This document shows, in pieces, positions 60,436-64,000 of a DNA stretch of 64,000 bases. Source of the DNA: Corallococcus caeni (GTDB lineage: Bacteria > Myxococcota > Myxococcia > Myxococcales > Myxococcaceae); assembly GCF_036245865.1 (NCBI RefSeq), contig NZ_BTTW01000001.1, forward strand, positions 806,001-870,000. The letters run 5' to 3'. Numbering within the stretch: the first letter of the stretch is position 1; every line of letters begins with the position of its first letter. The notes beneath the pieces were generated by a model. That model saw nothing but the letters and a program-made list of their open reading frames with translations. It made no database searches and was not told where the DNA came from. The position numbers were made by a program, and so were the translations under genes.

Positions 60436-61254
60436 TCAGGTCGGCGTGCCGCCGGGTGGGCACCAGCGCAGGAAGCCGTGAGCAAGGAGCCAGGCGTCGG
60501 CGCAGACCCCCGGGGTCATCCGCGCGAGGCGCACGACGGACTCCGCGAAGGCGTCCGGGGGCGCGGCGTGGCCCTCCGCGCGCGCGGCCTTCCATGCCGC
60601 CTCCCACGCCTGGAAGAAGGCATGCATGGGCTCGCCAGGGCGGACGCGGCGGCGCAGGTCGCGGGGCAACCAGTCGCGCAGGAGCAGCGGCGCGAAGCCT
60701 CGGGAGAAGTCGGTGTGGAACAGGAGCCCCTCACGCGCGGGGGCTTCGGCCTCCGGGGTCCGGCGCAGCAGGTGGGCTACCAGCACCGCGCCGTCCGTAT
60801 CGGAGGAGCCCTCCACGAGCAGCCCGCCGGGCAGCACGTGGCGCGACATCGCGAGGTGGGCCTCCGGGATGCGCTCCGGCGGCCCCTGGCGCAGGAGGTT
60901 CATGGCGCGCACCAGGCGGGCGGGCTCGTCCGGGGACAGGGGGAGCGCGAAGCCGCCCTCGCGGAAGTGCGTGCGCGCGTCCGCATGCGCGCGCGCGGCG
61001 GCGGTGGCGCGCTCCGGCTCCAGCTCCACGCCCACCACGGACAGCGCCGGGTTCAGCGCGCGGAAGGCGGTGGCGCTCTCCAGCGTGGTCCACGGGTGTT
61101 CTCCGAAGCCCACGTCCACGAAGACGGCGCGGTCCCACGCGTCGTCCGTGCGCGTGAGGAGCGCGGCCTCGAACTGGCACAGGTACGCGTCCAGCGCGCG
61201 CAGACGCCCGCGCGCGGTCCTGCCCCGGGTGGGGGTATCCAGCTCACCAGCCAT
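60436..61254 (-). CDS. Class I SAM-dependent methyltransferase-like protein
   Basis: 272 residues from the ATG at 61254. Motif I is AVFVDVGFGEHPWTT (D-x-G-x-G), followed by LSVVGVELEPERATAAARAH with the acidic residue for the ribose hydroxyls, and a later VLPGGLLVEGSSDTDGAV. The C-terminal half (GLLFHTDFSRGFAPLLLRDW) is not typical of small-molecule methyltransferases, and I cannot name a substrate. It is upstream of the ATP-grasp gene on the same strand, about 135-310 nt away, so co-transcription is possible but not certain. Confidence 0.75.
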   Translation of the reverse strand: MAGELDTPTRGRTARGRLRALDAYLCQFEAALLTRTDDAWDRAVFVDVGFGEHPWTTLESATAFRALNPALSVVGVELEPERATAAARAHADARTHFREGGFALPLSPDEPARLVRAMNLLRQGPPERIPEAHLAMSRHVLPGGLLVEGSSDTDGAVLVAHLLRRTPEAEAPAREGLLFHTDFSRGFAPLLLRDWLPRDLRRRVRPGEPMHAFFQAWEAAWKAARAEGHAAPPDAFAESVVRLARMTPGVCADAWLLAHGFLRWCPPGGTPT

Positions 61255-61352
61255 GCCCGACGTTGTAGCGCGAGACGTCATTGCCCGGCGCTGGCCGTAA
61301 CCCGGAATGTCACAGCCAGGGCCACCAACCCCTGAGTCCTCCGGGGCGCCCG

Positions 61353-61366
61353 CTCTGGCGCCAGAG
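61353..61366. promoter_or_regulatory. 14-bp perfect palindrome
   Basis: CTCTGGCGCCAGAG lies in the divergent gap between the methyltransferase-like gene and the secreted-protein gene. It could be a dimeric regulator site or chance in GC-rich DNA. Confidence 0.3.
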
Positions 61367-61460
61367 GGAACACGGCCGTGCCGGGGATTGGCACCGTCAC
61401 TGCACTGCGGGCCGCGAGTCCGCTCACGCGCGGCTACCGGAACGCGTGGGCGACCTGGCG

Positions 61461-61493
61461 TCGAAGTCCCGTGGTGTCAGTGATCGAAGTCCC
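61461..61493 (+). repeat. Direct repeat TCGAAGTCCC x2 upstream of the secreted-protein gene
   Basis: Two identical 10-mers start at 61461 and 61484, 23 nt apart (about two helical turns), ending 28 nt before the ATG at 61522. The spacing fits tandem binding of a response regulator or activator next to a promoter, though no -35/-10 pair is evident. Confidence 0.4.
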
Positions 61494-61521
61494 CTCAAAG
61501 AGATTGGCTCCCCGTCCCCCC

Positions 61522-62148
61522 ATGATCACTTCCAGCTTCATGCGTTCCTCCCTCGTGGCCGCCCTCCTCCTCTCCGGCTCCGCGTTCGCGGCCGAGCCCC
61601 GGTTCGCGACGACCACCGCGACCGCTTGCGCCGACAGCAAGACCCAGCTGCTGGAGGCGGCGAAGGCGCAGGGCCTCGCGCTCAGCGAGGATCAGATCGG
61701 CACCCTCTCGTCGGACACGGGCAACATCGTCGCGACGAGCATCGCGGGCTTCGAGAAGGTCCCCGACACGGAGTACGCCAAGGGCGTGGACGTGGCCTTC
61801 GTCTACATCGACTCGCCTGACGCGGGCGTCCCGGCGGGGTACTACCGCGTGAACGTCCGGGCCAACCCGGAGGACATCCAGGTGGGCAAGTACAAGGCCA
61901 TCGCCACCCTCGTCGACAAGGATGGCAAGGCGGTCGCGCAGCGGGCGACGCGCGTCGAGACCTTCCCCGCGCCGCTGCAGGCGGCGCGCTACGGCTCCCC
62001 GATGAACGTGGGCCTCCAGCAGCAGACCCTCCGCGACTACAACCTCACGCGCTTCTTCAAGACGGTCACCATCATCATGGTGCGCCCCTGGGGCACCCTG
62101 GTCATCGACCTGTTCGGGGTGGACTACAGCGACTACTACGGCTTCTAG
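61522..62148 (+). CDS. Secreted protein of unknown function
   Basis: 208 residues from the ATG at 61522; an ATG at 61540 (MRSSLVAALLLSGSAFA) would give a more classical signal peptide. Cleavage near AFAAEP. The mature part is beta-rich with one Cys near the start (TACADSKTQLLEAAKAQ) and segments VDVAFVYIDSPDAGVPAGYY, YRVNVRANPEDIQVGKYK and a hydrophobic C-terminus (TVTIIMVRPWGTLVIDLF). No domain recognised. Probably periplasmic or outer-surface. Preceded by a direct repeat and followed by a strong terminator. Confidence 0.75.
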   Translation: MITSSFMRSSLVAALLLSGSAFAAEPRFATTTATACADSKTQLLEAAKAQGLALSEDQIGTLSSDTGNIVATSIAGFEKVPDTEYAKGVDVAFVYIDSPDAGVPAGYYRVNVRANPEDIQVGKYKAIATLVDKDGKAVAQRATRVETFPAPLQAARYGSPMNVGLQQQTLRDYNLTRFFKTVTIIMVRPWGTLVIDLFGVDYSDYYGF

Positions 62149-62160
62149 AGCCCCATCCCG

Positions 62161-62188
62161 CCGCCGGGAGCCCCTGGGGTCCCGGCGG
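62161..62188 (+). terminator. Strong hairpin terminator
   Basis: CCGCCGGGA-G-CCCC-T-GGGG-TCCCGGCGG: a 13-bp stem with one bulged G, followed by TGCGGTTTTCG. Placed 12 nt after the secreted-protein stop. Confidence 0.8.
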
Positions 62189-62232
62189 TGCGGTTTTCGT
62201 CCCGCCCACGGCGCGCCTAGAGTTCCGGCCCC

Positions 62233-63270
62233 GTGAGCCCTCCGTCCGCCACCTGTCCCCGCTGTGGTGCCCCCCGCGTGGACGGGCCCGAGTGCCCGGC
62301 GTGCGGCGTCATCTACCTGCGCGCGGAGGTGCGCGCCGCCACCCGGCAGGCCGAGGCCCGCGACCACGAGGCCCGCGAGGCCGCCCGGCGCGAAGCCGAG
62401 GACCAGCGGCAGGCCCTGCGAGAGGCCCTGGAGGCCCACGCGGCCCCCACGTTCGTGCCGCCCCTGGTCGCGGCGCGCCCCGCGCCGGAGCCCGCCACGG
62501 AGGGCATCACCTTCCACGGTGAGGAGACGGGGAGCGAGGGCGCCCTGGAGGCGCGCTTGCGGCTGGCGGTGTTGCCGGCCGCGCTCGGCATCGCCTTCCT
62601 CGCGGTCGGTTCACCGGGCTTCCATGGGCTGCTGCGCGTCTTCCTCACGATGCCGGTGCACGAGGTGGGGCACGCCGTCACCGCGTGGTTCTGCGGCTTC
62701 AGCGCCACGCCCACGCTGTGGGTGACCCACGTGTCGGAGGACCGCTCGACGTTCATGATCCTCCTGATGGCGGGGCTCTGCGGCGCGCTCGCGTGGCAGG
62801 GCTGGAAGCGCCGCCGGTGGACGTGGCTGGGCGTGGGCGCGGGGCTGCTCGTCGCGCAGGGCGTGTGCACGTTCGGGCTGACGCATGCGCAGGCCAAGGC
62901 CCTCACCTTCTTCGGCGGCGACGCGGGCCTGATGGTGCTGGGCGCGCTGCTGCTGGCCACGTTCTACGTGCCGCGCGGCCACTACCTCCACCGGCACCAG
63001 CTGCGCTGGGGCTTCGTTGCCATGGGCGCGGCGGCGTTCATGGACGGCTTCGAGCAATGGTGGGCGGCGCGCACCGACGTGGACCGCATCCCCTTCGGCC
63101 GCATCGAGGGCGTGGGCCTGAGCGACCCCAGCACCCTCGTGGACGTCTACGGCTGGAACGTCAGCCGCGTCATCCACTGGAACGTCACGGTGGGCGTCGT
63201 CTGTCTCATGGCCCTGGGCGCGCTCTACCTGCGCGGCCTCTGGACCGCCCGCGACGCGCTGCGCGGCTGA
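62233..63270 (+). CDS. Zinc-ribbon membrane protein with HExxH motif (M50-like)
   Basis: 345 residues from a GTG. The first 30 residues hold a zinc ribbon (CPRCGAPRVDGPECPACG); next comes a charged helical/coiled segment (RQAEARDHEAREAARREAED), then about six membrane helices. At the end of the first helix is LTMPVHEVGHAVTAWFCGF, an HEVGH metal motif at the membrane face as in site-2 (M50) proteases. A clear second-site DG/NPDG motif is not seen, though DGFEQWW occurs late. It may be a membrane metalloprotease or an inactive relative; the zinc ribbon could be a sensor. The 3' end overlaps the convergent MBL gene by 46 nt. Confidence 0.7.
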   Translation: MSPPSATCPRCGAPRVDGPECPACGVIYLRAEVRAATRQAEARDHEAREAARREAEDQRQALREALEAHAAPTFVPPLVAARPAPEPATEGITFHGEETGSEGALEARLRLAVLPAALGIAFLAVGSPGFHGLLRVFLTMPVHEVGHAVTAWFCGFSATPTLWVTHVSEDRSTFMILLMAGLCGALAWQGWKRRRWTWLGVGAGLLVAQGVCTFGLTHAQAKALTFFGGDAGLMVLGALLLATFYVPRGHYLHRHQLRWGFVAMGAAAFMDGFEQWWAARTDVDRIPFGRIEGVGLSDPSTLVDVYGWNVSRVIHWNVTVGVVCLMALGALYLRGLWTARDALRG

Positions 63271-64000
63271 GGCGCGGCCTCGCGCCAGCTCCCGAACGGC
63301 CACTCGAAGCCCGGCGTGCTCAGCACCTCCGGCTTCCGAGCCCCCCGCCAGCGCAGGGCCTCGCCCGGCCGCAGGAGGAGCGCCTGTGGCCCCTCGCCCT
63401 GCGCCTTGCGCACCTGGGCCAGCCGCTCCGGATACGGGTCCGCGTCCGGGTTCTCGTCCATGTTGCTCGCGCCCGCGACGGGCTCGCCTGGATAGCCGGC
63501 GTAGCGTGGGCCCATGCCCTCGCGCCAGTACCAGGGGGCACCGCCGTCCGCGCAGGGCACCACGTAGCGCGCGCCCAGGAGCTCTCCGTAGCGCAGCGCC
63601 TCCTCCGGGCCCGCCATCAGGCGCTGCGGCGTGGTGAGCGCGTCGCGCGGCACGTTGACGAGGAACGCATCCAGCGTGGTGAAGCCGAAGAAGATGGGCG
63701 GCAGCCGGAAGCCGCGCACGCCGCAGAAGAGGACGTCCACCGGCCCCTGCTGCTTGCGCACGCGGCGGCACACCGCGTCCATGTCTCCGCGCACGTCATG
63801 GCCCGCGTCCGCGAAGAAGGCGGCGGAGAAGTCCTTCGAGCGCACGAGCCACGTGTTGCCCTCGTTGTAGAGGTCCGGGTGCGGGCCCTCTCCATCCGTG
63901 GGCTGCTCGCCGTGGAAGGGCAGCGCGTGCACCGTCACGTCCTCCACCTGCCGCGTCTCCCCCCAGCGCAGGGGCTCCACGCGCGTGAAGCCCAGCTGCT
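63225..64000 (-). CDS. MBL-fold (UlaG-like) metallohydrolase, 5' end outside window
   Basis: The frame is open to the right edge, so the start and probably the metal-binding HxHxDH motif lie outside. What is visible (about 258 residues) has the later half of a metallo-beta-lactamase fold: VEDVTVHALPFHGEQP (metal His), NTWLVRSKDFSAAFFADAGHD, VDVLFCGVRGFRLPP and ARYVVPCADGGAPWY. UlaG/RomA-type enzymes hydrolyse lactones or phospholipid-type substrates; which one is unknown. The last about 15 codons overlap the convergent gene and are Arg/Pro-rich. Confidence 0.8.
   Translation of the reverse strand, partial: QLGFTRVEPLRWGETRQVEDVTVHALPFHGEQPTDGEGPHPDLYNEGNTWLVRSKDFSAAFFADAGHDVRGDMDAVCRRVRKQQGPVDVLFCGVRGFRLPPIFFGFTTLDAFLVNVPRDALTTPQRLMAGPEEALRYGELLGARYVVPCADGGAPWYWREGMGPRYAGYPGEPVAGASNMDENPDADPYPERLAQVRKAQGEGPQALLLRPGEALRWRGARKPEVLSTPGFEWPFGSWREAAPQPRSASRAVQRPRR

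Overview
The window is about 70% G+C with strong third-position G/C bias. It carries genes typical of fruiting myxobacteria: a DUF2378/TIGR02265 protein, several GTG starts, secreted lipoproteins and a large hybrid NRPS/PKS locus. It most resembles a Myxococcota chromosome (Myxococcus/Corallococcus type). This is inferred from gene content, not from a marker gene. I saw no tRNA, rRNA, CRISPR array, insertion sequence or phage gene.

Layout. (1) 1-9756: the 3' end of an unknown gene; an ECF sigma / zinc-binding anti-sigma / periplasmic-protein operon; a DUF4136 lipoprotein; a membrane-anchored lipoprotein; a glutathione peroxidase; and a double-length UvrA with four ABC ATPase modules. (2) 9935-19725: mixed genes, including a trypsin-like protein, DUF2378, an M4 metallopeptidase with an internal P-domain, an M18 aminopeptidase, a possible Fe/2OG oxygenase, an acyl-CoA dehydrogenase-like protein, a SET-domain protein with a histone-H1-like tail, and a DUF423 membrane protein. 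(3) 19813-45017: the main item, a natural-product locus. (4) 45034-50792: housekeeping and accessory genes (GT87-like transferase, Mug glycosylase, CysQ-like phosphatase, DUF3592, GNAT, GlnS). (5) 50857-61254: a second, looser group with a GT4, two paralogous GT2 enzymes, a FemAB-like acyltransferase, a PLP decarboxylase-fold enzyme, an ATP-grasp enzyme, a methyltransferase, and the N-degron transferase Bpt. (6) 61522-64000: a secreted protein, a zinc-ribbon/HExxH membrane protein and a truncated MBL-fold gene.

The natural-product locus is divergent about a 21-bp perfect inverted repeat (24496-24516). Leftward run a GST-like gene, a nucleotidyltransferase, a SyrD/cyclic-peptide-type ABC exporter and a CCA-adding enzyme. 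Rightward run a permuted-ATP-grasp-like protein, a free luciferase-like monooxygenase, an NRPS (FAAL-ACP-C-A[monooxygenase inserted]-PCP), a PKS (KS-AT-KR-ACP) and a PKS (KS-AT-ACP). Four translationally coupled genes follow: GT4 glycosyltransferase, type II thioesterase, small alpha/beta-barrel-like protein and JmjC/cupin-like dioxygenase. I read the adenylation code as DILQMGMVWK, close to the published glycine code DILQLGLIWK. The predicted backbone is therefore fatty acyl-glycine, oxidised at the glycine alpha-carbon by the embedded monooxygenase and extended by two ketide units. The KR has lost its catalytic Tyr and Asn (His and Cys instead), and no chain-terminating TE or reductase domain is present. 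A di-keto lipo-glycyl product released by cyclisation or by a discrete enzyme, then glycosylated and oxidised, is a reasonable inference. I do not recognise the compound.
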